From positions 1 through 37,451 of the IMG/VR virus record IMGVR_UViG_3300043409_001538: DNA of 37,451 bases; one strand, 5' to 3'. Shown here piece after piece: positions 6,330 to 14,082 of the stretch (position 1 is the stretch's first letter; each line of letters begins with the position of its first letter). This stretch comes from a virus. A model generated the notes under the pieces. That model did not search any database. It had not been told where the DNA came from and saw only the letters and a program-made list of their open reading frames with translations. A program made the position numbers and the translations under genes.

Positions 6330-6500
6330 ATGCGCACTGTGTACAATACTGGCAAGGTCAAGATTGGCCTCACCTACACCCCGCCCCTTCGGCACCTTTC
6401 CGCCGAGGAGCGCCTCCTCCAGCGAGCGCTCCTCGGCGATCGCGTAACCCTGACTGAAGTTTTTGTCCGTTTACTTTCCCCAAGGAGAAAATTCAAATGA
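6330..6500 (+). CDS. Small conserved phage protein, 56 residues
   Basis: A short gene between the terminator and the next coupled chain. It begins MRTVYNTGKVKIGLTYTPP and ends SPRRKFK. The start is preceded by TTTAGGACTCCAAAAAA, with AGGA at a workable distance. Its stop overlaps the next start as ATGA, which strongly supports translation. The NTGKVKIG...TPP opening resembles short proteins I have seen in other phage early regions; their function is unknown. It is the first gene in a run of four coupled small genes leading into the FAD oxidoreductase. Confidence 0.7.
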   Translation: MRTVYNTGKVKIGLTYTPPLRHLSAEERLLQRALLGDRVTLTEVFVRLLSPRRKFK

Positions 6501-6850
6501 ATGAACCCAAAGCCCTCGAAGACATGACTGATGAGGAGTTGATGGCGACGTTGCCTGTTAACTCGATCGCCCGCCAACTTTTTGTCGCGACGCAAGCCGC
6601 GAAGAAAATCACACCCTACGCCGAGCGCGACGCAGCACCCCGCAAGTCCATCGCGCTCGTTCGTCCTACGCAAGGACGCTCGACTCTTCAAGAGCGCTCC
6701 GAGCGCCGGAAAATCTACAATTGGATACTCGATGCTGCGGAGGGCGGTAAGCCTGTGGCGCTGGAGGCTCTCGTCGCGGAGTTTGGAAAGCCAGTGCGCG
6801 GTCACGTTCAGAAACTCCTCGAGCTGGGTTGGCTAGAGGTGGCGCAATGA
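6497..6850 (+). CDS. Hypothetical protein with winged-helix-like C-terminus
   Basis: A 117-residue protein. The N-terminus contains DMTDEELMATLP, and the C-terminal half (RKIYNWILDAAEGGKPVALE followed by a second helix and GHVQKLLELGWLEV) has the helix-turn-helix-plus-wing pattern of small winged-helix domains. That would make it a DNA-binding or regulatory protein, although no specific family is recognised. It overlaps both neighbours by 4 bases (ATGA), so it is translated as part of the coupled chain 6330-8227. Confidence 0.7.
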   Translation: MNEPKALEDMTDEELMATLPVNSIARQLFVATQAAKKITPYAERDAAPRKSIALVRPTQGRSTLQERSERRKIYNWILDAAEGGKPVALEALVAEFGKPVRGHVQKLLELGWLEVAQ

Positions 6851-7170
6851 TTAAGATAATCAAAGCCCTTCGCACCTCCGTCGCGGCGCTTCGAGGCGTT
6901 ATCCGCGTCGCAGACCGCGACACCGAGGAGTTTGCTGCCGCCCGCGTCGCGATCGCGGCGGCGGAGCGCGAGATTGACCTCGAGTTGGACTCGTTCCTGT
7001 TCGGCGAAGGCTCGATTGAGATCACCATTCGCACCGTTCTCGACGGGAAGATGTGGGGCAATCGCCGCGTAATTAGCGACATCCATCACTTTAACAATTA
7101 CCCGCCCACCGCTGTCGTCTCTCAAGCCGCCACGCTCCTGTGGGAAGAGATCGAAAGGGAGGCAAAATGA
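6847..7170 (+). CDS. Hypothetical protein, 107 residues
   Basis: I do not recognise a family. The N-terminal 50 residues form a probable helical hairpin rich in Ala, Arg and Glu (ARVAIAAAEREIDLELDS). The second half is more beta-like, with GSIEITIRTVLDGKMWGNRR and an HHFNN motif. The start ATG at 6847 overlaps the upstream stop as ATGA, and its own stop overlaps the next start the same way. No membrane segment or metal-binding cluster is seen. Confidence 0.7.
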   Translation: MIKIIKALRTSVAALRGVIRVADRDTEEFAAARVAIAAAEREIDLELDSFLFGEGSIEITIRTVLDGKMWGNRRVISDIHHFNNYPPTAVVSQAATLLWEEIEREAK

Positions 7171-7322
7171 AACGCTACGCCCCCAGCAAGGCTCGCCCTC
7201 CGCGCTCCTTCCCTCCGCCCTTCACGAATAGCACCGCCCGCTACGTCGAGGAGTTTTACAAAATGAACCACCTCGGCACCCCTCCCTATGACTGCTCGAA
7301 ACAAACAAAGGAACAGAAATGA
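7167..7322 (+). CDS. Small hypothetical protein, 51 residues
   Basis: A short basic, proline-rich product (MKRYAPSKARPPRSFPPPF at the start) with a more structured segment containing YVEEFYKMNHLGTPPYDC. Support comes from position: it begins in an ATGA overlap with the preceding gene, ends in an ATGA overlap with the FAD oxidoreductase gene, and the ribosome-binding site GGAGGC... lies upstream. No known family is recognised. Confidence 0.6.
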   Translation: MKRYAPSKARPPRSFPPPFTNSTARYVEEFYKMNHLGTPPYDCSKQTKEQK

Positions 7323-8227
7323 AATACATCATTGGCGCTGGCCTCGCTGGGCTGCTCGCGGCGCATGCTTGGCCTTCGGCGCACCTCCTTGAAGCCGCGC
7401 CCTCTCCCGCCCCTAACCATCGCGCTCTCCTCCGCTTTCGCTCGGATTCCGTCTCGCGCCTAACGGGCATCGAGTTTCGACGGGTTCGCGTGAACAAGGC
7501 GATCTGGCTCGATGGAGCGTACTCCGCCCCCTCGATTCGTGCCTCCAACCTCTACTCCCGCAAAATCCTCTCCGGAGGCTTTCTAACGGGCGATCGTAGC
7601 ATCTGGGATATAACTCCAGTCGATCGCTTTATCGCGCCGGAGACGCTGTACGAACAATTGCTAGAGTCTGTCGGCGCTCGAGTCTCTTGGGGCACAACCG
7701 CTGATTTCGAGGCGCTCAACTTCCCGACAGTAAACACCGCTCCGTTGCCTGTTGTTTTGTCAGAGCTAAACATCCCTACTGGAGAGGCCAACTTTCATCG
7801 CGCTCCGATCTACGTGCGGCGCTGGAAAATCCCAAGGTGCGATTTATTTCAGACAATCTATTTCCCCGAGCTGGACAACCCCATCTACCGCGCCAGCATT
7901 ACCAAAGACCTCCTCATCATCGAGCAAACCGAACATACCTCTACGTTGCGCAACTTAGAAGAGTTAGAGCGCGCATTCGGCATCTCGCTCGACTCCGCCA
8001 CGGAGCTAGGCACGACGGATCAGAAGTATGGGAAAATTCTTCCAATCGACGACACCGCGCGCAAGGCTTTTCTATTCCGCCTAACCCACGACCATGGTAT
8101 GTATTCGCTCGGGCGATTTGCGACTTGGCGCAACATCCTCCTCGACGACGTTGTGAATGATATTGCCGTAATCAAAAAGCTCTCCCGCATCGGCGCGGCT
8201 TACGATCTCCGCGCCGCAGCGCAGTAA
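7319..8227 (+). CDS. FAD-dependent oxidoreductase-like protein
   Basis: A 302-residue protein beginning with a textbook dinucleotide-binding loop: MKYIIGAGLAGLLAA, matching GxGxxG at residues 6-11, then LLEAAPSP at the end of the second strand, where an acidic residue contacts the ribose. A following block with HRALLRFRSDSVSRLTGI is one I recognise from FAD oxidoreductase-like proteins in many phages. The overall topology resembles UDP-galactopyranose mutase or amine-oxidase-type flavoproteins, but the substrate is unknown. It ends the coupled chain and lies just upstream of a ThyX-like gene, which is also flavin-dependent. A role in nucleotide or DNA-base metabolism is suggested by context only. 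Confidence 0.75.
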   Translation: MKYIIGAGLAGLLAAHAWPSAHLLEAAPSPAPNHRALLRFRSDSVSRLTGIEFRRVRVNKAIWLDGAYSAPSIRASNLYSRKILSGGFLTGDRSIWDITPVDRFIAPETLYEQLLESVGARVSWGTTADFEALNFPTVNTAPLPVVLSELNIPTGEANFHRAPIYVRRWKIPRCDLFQTIYFPELDNPIYRASITKDLLIIEQTEHTSTLRNLEELERAFGISLDSATELGTTDQKYGKILPIDDTARKAFLFRLTHDHGMYSLGRFATWRNILLDDVVNDIAVIKKLSRIGAAYDLRAAAQ

Positions 8228-8245
8228 ACTTTCCCCTCAGCACTT

Positions 8246-8260
8246 TAACTTTAGAAAGGA
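8246..8260 (+). promoter_or_regulatory. TAACTTTAGAAAGGA leader before the ThyX-like gene
   Basis: A one-base-longer version of the TAACTTAGAAAGGA leader, ending 10 bases before the ATG at 8271. It marks a gene that does not overlap its upstream neighbour. Confidence 0.6.
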
Positions 8261-8270
8261 AATACCCAAA

Positions 8271-9029
8271 ATGAAAGTCACCCTTCTCAGCTCCACACCG
8301 GATGCGCTCAACCTGCTGCTTACCACAAAGAACACTCGCCTGACGCATGCGTCCGATCCCGCGACTTGGACGGAGAGCGAGCGCCTCGAGCATCTCGCCT
8401 ATATGCGCGACACGATCAAGTCATCTTGGGAGTTTGTCGATTACACCTTCAAGATCGAAGGCGTTACCCGCGCCTTCACCCATCAACTCGTCCGCACCCG
8501 CACAGGCTCTTACGCCCAGCAAGCGATGCGCGTCGTGGACGCTCGCACGCAGGAGGTCGATTTGCCGCCCTCGATCGAGGCGGATGAGGCATTCTTCGAG
8601 ATTTGGGAGCGCGGACGTATCGCGGCGCTCGGCGCATATGGGGATTTGATCGACGCGGGCGCACCCGCGCAAGATGCTCGCGGCTTACTCCCCACGAACA
8701 TCACCACCTCGATTATGGCCAAGTTCAACCTCCGCACTCTCCACGACATGGCCAAGCTCCGGCTCTGCACCCGAACGCAGGGCGAGTATCAAGACGTTTT
8801 CCGCTCGATGCGCGACGAGGTGATAAAAGTAAACCCTTGGGCAGAGGAGTTTCTCGAGGTTCACTGCGTCGCTACGGGCACATGCGCCTTCCCTCGGTAC
8901 GGGAAGAAAGAGTGCCCAGTGTATCTCCCCGAGATGGACAACGAGAGCGTTAAGGCGAAAGCCCGCGCGATTTTTTGGGCGGTGCGTCATGAAGCCGCAC
9001 CCGTAGCGAAAGATGGGAAGGCAATGTAA
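8271..9029 (+). CDS. thyX: ThyX-like flavin-dependent thymidylate synthase
   Basis: A 252-residue protein with the architecture of flavin-dependent thymidylate synthase, which makes dTMP from dUMP using methylenetetrahydrofolate, FAD and NADPH. The signature region at residues 75-87 reads RTRTGSYAQQAMR. Compared with the family pattern RHRxxSxNExSxR it keeps both first arginines, the serine and the last arginine, but has Thr for His and Ala/Gln at N and E. A second family block, ARGLLPTNITTS then the NLRTLHDMAKLRLCTRTQ helix, is well kept. Phage ThyX proteins often show variant signatures, so it is probably active. It may alternatively use a modified substrate such as dUMP hydroxymethylation. 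Confidence 0.8.
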   Translation: MKVTLLSSTPDALNLLLTTKNTRLTHASDPATWTESERLEHLAYMRDTIKSSWEFVDYTFKIEGVTRAFTHQLVRTRTGSYAQQAMRVVDARTQEVDLPPSIEADEAFFEIWERGRIAALGAYGDLIDAGAPAQDARGLLPTNITTSIMAKFNLRTLHDMAKLRLCTRTQGEYQDVFRSMRDEVIKVNPWAEEFLEVHCVATGTCAFPRYGKKECPVYLPEMDNESVKAKARAIFWAVRHEAAPVAKDGKAM

Positions 9030-9030
9030 C

Positions 9031-9834
9031 ATGAAACGAACAATATTTGATCTCGACAATTGCCTTGCGGACGATCGCCAACGCATCCCGAAAATCAACT
9101 GGGCGCTCCCCGCTACCGGAGGGCGCTGGGACGAGTACCACAATGGCGCGGAGGCGGATAATGCTTGGCACGTGTCGCTCGTCGCGCACTCTTTAAACCC
9201 TGTGTTTTTTACCGCACGCCCTGAGCGAGTTCGGGCGACGACTGAGGAATGGATTAGGCGAAATTACGGTATTGCCTCGCCCGAGGTTTACATGCGCCGC
9301 AACTTAGACCATCGTGCCTCCGTGACGTTGAAGGCGGACATGATGGCGCACTTGTTTACGTTCGGAGATTGCGATGAGGTTGTGAAGGCGTATGATGATC
9401 GGGAGGACATCGTGGAGATGTATCGCGGGTTTGAGGTAGATGCCGAGTTGCTTCGCATTCACGATGTTTGCGCCTACACCCCGCCGCCCGAGCCGAGCTT
9501 GGACGACAAGTTGCGCTCCTTTCTCTCGTTTCACGTCGCAGATAAACGCCGCGCACCTGATCTCCTCTCGGAGGGCGCGGATACCTTCCGCGAGCGCAAC
9601 GCGATCTATGGCGACACATACCTTGCGTTTGGGGAAGTCTGCGCGGCGCTCTTCCCCGAGGGTCTCTCGATTCGAGCGGGCGACGTGGACGGGTTTAATC
9701 GTCTCGGGGTTTTCGTTCAGTGCATTAGCAAGGTCGCCCGCTACGCTAGCAGCCTCCCCAAGGGCGGGCATTTAGACTCGGCGCACGATCTGATGGTGTA
9801 CGCGGCGATGCTTGAGGAGGTAACGAAATCATGA
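9031..9834 (+). CDS. HAD-type phosphatase fused to a DUF6378-like domain
   Basis: A 267-residue two-domain protein. Residues 1 to about 145 are a HAD phosphatase of the polynucleotide-kinase 3'-phosphatase type: FDLDNCLADD with catalytic Asp7 and Asp9, the TARPERVR motif II, and the DDREDIVEMYR motif containing the late acidic pair. Residues from about 180 carry a second domain with FRERNAIYGDTY, then KVARYASS and GGHLDSAHDLMVYAAML. This is the pattern of the DUF6378 group, related to nucleotide-modification-associated domains (Nmad1/DUF1599). The start is the ATG at 9031, one base after the thyX stop. Likely a nucleotide or nucleic-acid-end phosphatase working with the neighbouring dNTP genes. 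Confidence 0.75.
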   Translation: MKRTIFDLDNCLADDRQRIPKINWALPATGGRWDEYHNGAEADNAWHVSLVAHSLNPVFFTARPERVRATTEEWIRRNYGIASPEVYMRRNLDHRASVTLKADMMAHLFTFGDCDEVVKAYDDREDIVEMYRGFEVDAELLRIHDVCAYTPPPEPSLDDKLRSFLSFHVADKRRAPDLLSEGADTFRERNAIYGDTYLAFGEVCAALFPEGLSIRAGDVDGFNRLGVFVQCISKVARYASSLPKGGHLDSAHDLMVYAAMLEEVTKS

Positions 9835-10355
9835 TGAGCGTTCAGGAGTTATTCCAACTTGGAATGAAACGTAAATTGGAAACAATTTTTGAGCCGTCTT
9901 CGGTTTCCCCACCAAAACAGCCTTTGGTTTTGAATCTTGGGTCAGGGAACAGCCCTATGCCGCAAACCGTGTCGCTAGATTATCCTGCTTGGAATGCTGA
10001 ATGTGATCCCCTTCCATACGACGAAGGCGAGGTGGACGCGATCTATGCATTTCATTTCTTTGAGCACCTTAGCGGCAAGCACGTTATCGAGCTTCTCCGC
10101 GAATGCCAGCGCGTCTTGCGGCGCGGCGGCTTACTCACAGTCGTCATACCTCATCGCCTAGGGCAAATGGCTTACCAAGACCTTGACCATAAAAGTTATT
10201 GGACAGAGGAGACTTGGCGTGTTTTGTTTTCAAATCCATATTACAACAAAAATCGCGAAGAGCCTTGGAAGTTTCTTGTCAGTTTCAATGCGATTGTTGG
10301 CGTTAATGAGCGCAATCTTGCGCTGTGCAGCCAATTGATTAAAGGAAAGGATTGA
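9831..10355 (+). CDS. SAM-dependent methyltransferase
   Basis: A 174-residue class I methyltransferase of the Methyltransf_11 type. The SAM-binding loop is LVLNLGSGNSP at about residue 32, the acidic end of strand 2 is SLDYPAW, the motif around strand 4 is VDAIYAFHFFEHLS and the post-motif is ECQRVLRRGGLLTVVIPH. These are the standard landmarks of small-molecule, glycan or lipid methyltransferases rather than of DNA methyltransferases, which would show a DPPY or PC motif. The start overlaps the previous stop by 4 bases and has GAGGAGGTAACG ahead of it. The substrate is unknown; a phage polysaccharide or nucleotide derivative is possible. Confidence 0.75.
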   Translation: MMSVQELFQLGMKRKLETIFEPSSVSPPKQPLVLNLGSGNSPMPQTVSLDYPAWNAECDPLPYDEGEVDAIYAFHFFEHLSGKHVIELLRECQRVLRRGGLLTVVIPHRLGQMAYQDLDHKSYWTEETWRVLFSNPYYNKNREEPWKFLVSFNAIVGVNERNLALCSQLIKGKD

Positions 10356-10359
10356 TTTT

Positions 10360-10893
10360 ATGATCATCGTCTTCGATACCGAAACGACAGGGCTGACGTT
10401 ACACCCTGATGCGCCTGTGATTAAACAGCCGAAAATTATCGAGTTTGGCGCGGTACTCCTCGACATGAAGGGTAAGGTTGTTGAGGAATGCAACATCCTC
10501 CTTAACCCCCGCGAGAAACTCGACCCCGTCATCACCAAGATCACAGGACTCACTGACGCCGATCTCGAAGACGCGGCGACCTTCGAGGAGGCGTTGCCGC
10601 AAATTCGGCGAATCTTCTCCGAGGCGCATACCGTCTTCGCTCACAACCTCCCCTTCGACAAGGCGCTCGTTCGCGGCGAGTTGGCGCGGATAAATTGTCT
10701 GGACTTCGCTTGGCCTCGAAACGAGTTTTGCACAGTTGGGCTTTACAAGGAGCAATGGGGGCGGAATCCGAAGTTGCTTGAGCTGTACGAGCGGGTTGTG
10801 GGAGAACCCCTCGCGCAGACCCATCGAGCGCTCGACGACGTGATGGCGTTGGTGAAGATTATCCAACTCGAAAACCTTTGGGAGCTAGCATGA
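10360..10893 (+). CDS. DnaQ-like 3'-5' proofreading exonuclease
   Basis: A 177-residue DEDDh exonuclease similar to the epsilon subunit of DNA polymerase III. Exo I is IVFDTETTGL (Asp6, Glu8), Exo II is the HTVFAHNLPFDKAL segment containing the second catalytic Asp, and Exo III is QTHRALDDVMAL with the general-base His and final Asp. The length is that of a bare exonuclease domain. It ends in an ATGA overlap with the C-family polymerase gene, so polymerase and proofreading exonuclease are produced together, as polymerase III alpha and epsilon are in bacteria. Ribosome-binding site AAAGGAAAGGA precedes the ATG. Confidence 0.9.
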   Translation: MIIVFDTETTGLTLHPDAPVIKQPKIIEFGAVLLDMKGKVVEECNILLNPREKLDPVITKITGLTDADLEDAATFEEALPQIRRIFSEAHTVFAHNLPFDKALVRGELARINCLDFAWPRNEFCTVGLYKEQWGRNPKLLELYERVVGEPLAQTHRALDDVMALVKIIQLENLWELA

Positions 10894-13679
10894 CGCTCCC
10901 TCAACTCCGCGTCCGCACTGAGTTCTCCTTCCGCAACGCCTTCGGCACAACTTCCCGCGTCGCCGAGGCGCTCGAGTCTCTCGGCGCTCCGGCGGCGGCG
11001 ATCGTGGATGGTGGGACTTGGGGTCACGTTCGTTTCGCGAAGGCGGCGAAGGCGCGAGGCATTCGCCCTATGTTTGGGACAGAGTTGGTCGTGCCGAATG
11101 AGGAAGGGATGAAGCCTGTGGCATGGGCGCTCGCCGAGGACACCCGCGCCTTCTATCGGTTCTCGACCGCCGCGAGACGCAAAGACGCGGACATTGCTTC
11201 ACTTTTCCTCGAGACGCAAAAAGGCGTTTTGCGATTCGCGGGCGCGGCTTTAAAAGACCCAGAGAGCTTTGATTACATCGACCTCAACCCCGCGTCTCCC
11301 CTCGTCCAACGCGCCTCGCTACGGCTCGCTAAACAAACCGGAAAGCCCCTCGTACTAACCTCAGACAACTACTATCCATTGAAAAGCGATTACGCCGCGT
11401 TCATGGCCATCGTCGGACGGGAGCGCGTAACCCCTCAGCACCTCCTTTCGCTCGAGGAGATGCGCCGCGCATTTTCGATTCTCGACGACGACGAGTTTAA
11501 CCTCGCCGTTCGCAATACCTTCGAGGTCGCGGAGCGGGCGGCGAGCGTGCTACCTACTGCGCCGCTAATCTCTGTCGAGGGCGATCTCCGAGCGTTAGCC
11601 GAGGAGGGTAAGGCGCGGCGGCTCGCGGCGGGGCATCTCCCCGATTGGCCGCCCGAGTACGAGGCGCGGCTTCAGCGCGAGTTGCGCGAGATTGAGGCGA
11701 AGGCGTTTGAGAGTTATTTCATCGTGGTGGCTGATCTCGTTAGCTGGGCGAAGGAGAGGATGCTTGTTGGCCCAGGGCGAGGCTCTTCGGCGGGTTCGCT
11801 GCTTTGTTACTTGATCGGGATTACGGAGGTTGACCCGATTCCGCATGGCTTGCTCTTCGAGCGGTTTATCGACGTGACGCGGAAAGACCTGCCCGATATT
11901 GACATCGACTTCTCCGACGCAAAGCGAGACGAATGTTTTACTTACCTCGCCGAGAAGTATGGCCGCGACAACGTCGCACGCATCGGCAACGTCAACACCC
12001 TCAAGCCGCGCTCCGCGATCGCGGAGGTGTGTAAACGGTTCGGCATCCCCGACAACGAGCGGTTCGACCTTCTGAACGTCCTCATCGAGCATTCGAGCGG
12101 CTCGTCGCTGTTTGGAAAATCCCTCGAGCAAGCGATCAACGAGACCGATACAGGGCGCAAGTTCATGCTCCGTAACCCGAAGGCGGTGATAATGAGCGAG
12201 GTCGAGAACCACGCTTGGCACACTGGAGTCCACGCCGCCGGAGTCATCGTTTGTAACGTGGCGGTGAGCGAGTTTTGCACCGTCTCGGCGGACGGGGTGG
12301 CGCAGATTGATAAGCCGGACTCCGAGGCACTAAACCTCCTGAAGATTGACGCGCTGGGGTTGCGGACGTTGGGCTTGATCGAGGACTCGGGCGTGGTAAG
12401 CGCAGAGAAGTTGTACGGGCTAAAGCTCGATGACCCCGAAGTGTTCGCAGTTTTGAATGATCGGAAGTTCTCGGGCGTGTTTCAATTCGAGGGTCAGGCG
12501 CAACGGCTCGTCTCCTCGAACATTCACATAGACAGCTTTCAGAAAATCGACCACATAACCGCCCTAGCCCGCCCTGGGCCACTAGGCGGCGGCGCATCGC
12601 AACATTACATTAACCGCGCCGAGGGTAAGGAGCCAGTCACCTATCGACACCCCTCCATGGAGGAGTATCTCGGCTCCACGCTCGGCATCGTGCTCTACCA
12701 AGAACAGGTAATGCGCATCTGCTTCGAGATTGGGAAGTTTAGTTGGGATGTCGTCGCGGAGATTCGCAAAGCGATGAGCGCCTCGAAGGGCGTGGAATAC
12801 TTCAACCGCCGAGGCGCGGAGTTTATCGAGGGCGCAGCCACCCTCGGAATCCCGAAGGCGGACGCGGAGACGATCTGGGCTGAGATTTGTACGTTTGGGG
12901 CTTGGGGCATGAACAAGTCTCACACCTGCGCATACTCGGTGATTTCGTATTGGTGCGCGTGGATGAAGCGGTACCACCCGCTGGAGTACGCGGCGGCTTG
13001 TTTACGGAATGCGAAAGACGACGACCAAACGCTCGAGATTCTTCGCGAGATGCGCGACGAGGGGATCGAGTACACGCCGTTTGACATCGAGTCTTCGGAC
13101 GTGAATTGGTCGGTGCAGGACGGGCGGCTCGTCGGAGGGTTTATGAACCTGAATGGTTTTGGCCCAGCGAAATCCGTCACCGCAGTCGAGTCGCGGCGGC
13201 TCGGGAAATTAAAACGCGAGAAAATTCTCGAGGCGCATGTAAAGTTCACTGACCTCTTTCCGCTCCGCACGAGGTTCGCCGCGATATACGACAACCCCGA
13301 GGCGTACGGTTGCCGCGAGGGTTCGATCATCCGTACCACCGACACTTTCCCCGAGAAGGGCGACGTGCTATGGATCGCGGCGGTCACGGATAAGAAAAGC
13401 CGCGACATGAACGAGAGCGTGTTGATTAAAAAGCGAGACGGCAAGGTGATCAAAGACCCAACCGCCTTCGTCGATTTTCGCCTCCGCGACGACACTGGTG
13501 TGCCGATAATCGGGCGGATTGATCGGTTTGAGTTTGAGCCAATGGGACGCATTGCGCTCGAGCGCCTTCGACCTAACGAGGACTTTGTTTTGGTTCGTGG
13601 GGAGCGGATAAAAGGCTTCAGCATGATCAAGATTAAAAAGATCAAATGCCTCAATCGACCGGAGGCGCTCGATGCGTAA
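10890..13679 (+). CDS. DnaE-like C-family DNA polymerase (polymerase III alpha type)
   Basis: A 929-residue replicative polymerase of family C. The palm catalytic pair is in LPDIDIDF near residue 333, and the third aspartate is in LLKIDALGLRTL near residue 485. The GPGRGSSAGSLL, ALARPGPL, LYQEQVM, IRKAMSASKG and MNKSHTCAYS motifs all follow in order. The C-terminus ends in an OB-fold-like region. The N-terminal PHP domain is degenerate: the H-x-H motif reads RVRTEFS and the DHG motif reads VDGGT, so metal-dependent PHP activity is probably lost. At 929 residues it is shorter than typical DnaE (about 1,100-1,160). Phages more often use family A or B polymerases. Likely the phage's own replicase, with the preceding exonuclease. 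Confidence 0.9.
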   Translation: MTLPQLRVRTEFSFRNAFGTTSRVAEALESLGAPAAAIVDGGTWGHVRFAKAAKARGIRPMFGTELVVPNEEGMKPVAWALAEDTRAFYRFSTAARRKDADIASLFLETQKGVLRFAGAALKDPESFDYIDLNPASPLVQRASLRLAKQTGKPLVLTSDNYYPLKSDYAAFMAIVGRERVTPQHLLSLEEMRRAFSILDDDEFNLAVRNTFEVAERAASVLPTAPLISVEGDLRALAEEGKARRLAAGHLPDWPPEYEARLQRELREIEAKAFESYFIVVADLVSWAKERMLVGPGRGSSAGSLLCYLIGITEVDPIPHGLLFERFIDVTRKDLPDIDIDFSDAKRDECFTYLAEKYGRDNVARIGNVNTLKPRSAIAEVCKRFGIPDNERFDLLNVLIEHSSGSSLFGKSLEQAINETDTGRKFMLRNPKAVIMSEVENHAWHTGVHAAGVIVCNVAVSEFCTVSADGVAQIDKPDSEALNLLKIDALGLRTLGLIEDSGVVSAEKLYGLKLDDPEVFAVLNDRKFSGVFQFEGQAQRLVSSNIHIDSFQKIDHITALARPGPLGGGASQHYINRAEGKEPVTYRHPSMEEYLGSTLGIVLYQEQVMRICFEIGKFSWDVVAEIRKAMSASKGVEYFNRRGAEFIEGAATLGIPKADAETIWAEICTFGAWGMNKSHTCAYSVISYWCAWMKRYHPLEYAAACLRNAKDDDQTLEILREMRDEGIEYTPFDIESSDVNWSVQDGRLVGGFMNLNGFGPAKSVTAVESRRLGKLKREKILEAHVKFTDLFPLRTRFAAIYDNPEAYGCREGSIIRTTDTFPEKGDVLWIAAVTDKKSRDMNESVLIKKRDGKVIKDPTAFVDFRLRDDTGVPIIGRIDRFEFEPMGRIALERLRPNEDFVLVRGERIKGFSMIKIKKIKCLNRPEALDA

Positions 13680-14082
13680 ACGGGAACAAAGACTCTGGGA
13701 TCGAATGCGCCAAGCGTTAAACGGGCGCGTAAGGCTCGAGCGAATTGAGAATGTAGTCTCGAATGGGACTGCGGATGTTTTTGCCCTAGCCAATGGAATA
13801 ACAACCCCTATGGAGCTTAAAAGCGTCGAGGGCTTTCCGGTTCGCGCCGCGACGCGGGTACTTGGGGCGAGCGGGCTGAGTCAAGATCAGAAGAATTGGC
13901 ACCACGAATGGCAACGTTGGGGCGGGCGCTCGCTGATCGTGATCTCGGTTGGGTCGCGGGAGTTGTTTGTTATCTCGGGAGGGGTGGCGGATAAAGTAAA
14001 CGAGATGCCCGCGCACGAGTTGGCGGCGTTCGCTCTTGCGCGGGATTGGGACGGGCTAATCGTAATATTGGAAAGAAAATGA
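13672..14082 (+). CDS. PD-(D/E)XK (VRR-NUC/Holliday-resolvase-like) nuclease
   Basis: A 136-residue nuclease-like protein. The core motifs are NGTADVFA (the Asp of the PD-(D/E)XK site), MELKS (the ExK pair) and LSQDQKNWHHEWQRWGG, the QxxW-type helix seen in VRR-NUC and related resolvase-like enzymes, followed by SLIVISV. The length is that of a single nuclease domain. The ATG at 13672 is preceded by GGAGGCGCTC and overlaps the polymerase stop by 8 bases. Its place between the polymerase and an SNF2-type helicase suggests a role in recombination or branch processing during replication. Confidence 0.8.
   Translation: MRKREQRLWDRMRQALNGRVRLERIENVVSNGTADVFALANGITTPMELKSVEGFPVRAATRVLGASGLSQDQKNWHHEWQRWGGRSLIVISVGSRELFVISGGVADKVNEMPAHELAAFALARDWDGLIVILERK

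Noticed and set aside
7319-9834. A complete thymidine hypermodification pathway
   Set aside because: No DNA-base kinase, no pyrophosphorylase-like transferase and no radical-SAM or PLP enzyme typical of those pathways is seen; the weaker statement of a nucleotide-metabolism cluster is kept.
6040-12025. A few copies of GCGATCGC, the cyanobacterial HIP1 palindrome
   Set aside because: I count only about four in the regions read, slightly above chance for this base composition and far below the density of HIP1-rich cyanobacterial genomes; not usable to assign a host.
12920-13804. Long minus-strand open frame under the polymerase C-terminus
   Set aside because: Composition is Ser/Arg-rich with no recognisable domain; it is the shadow of the polymerase gene.
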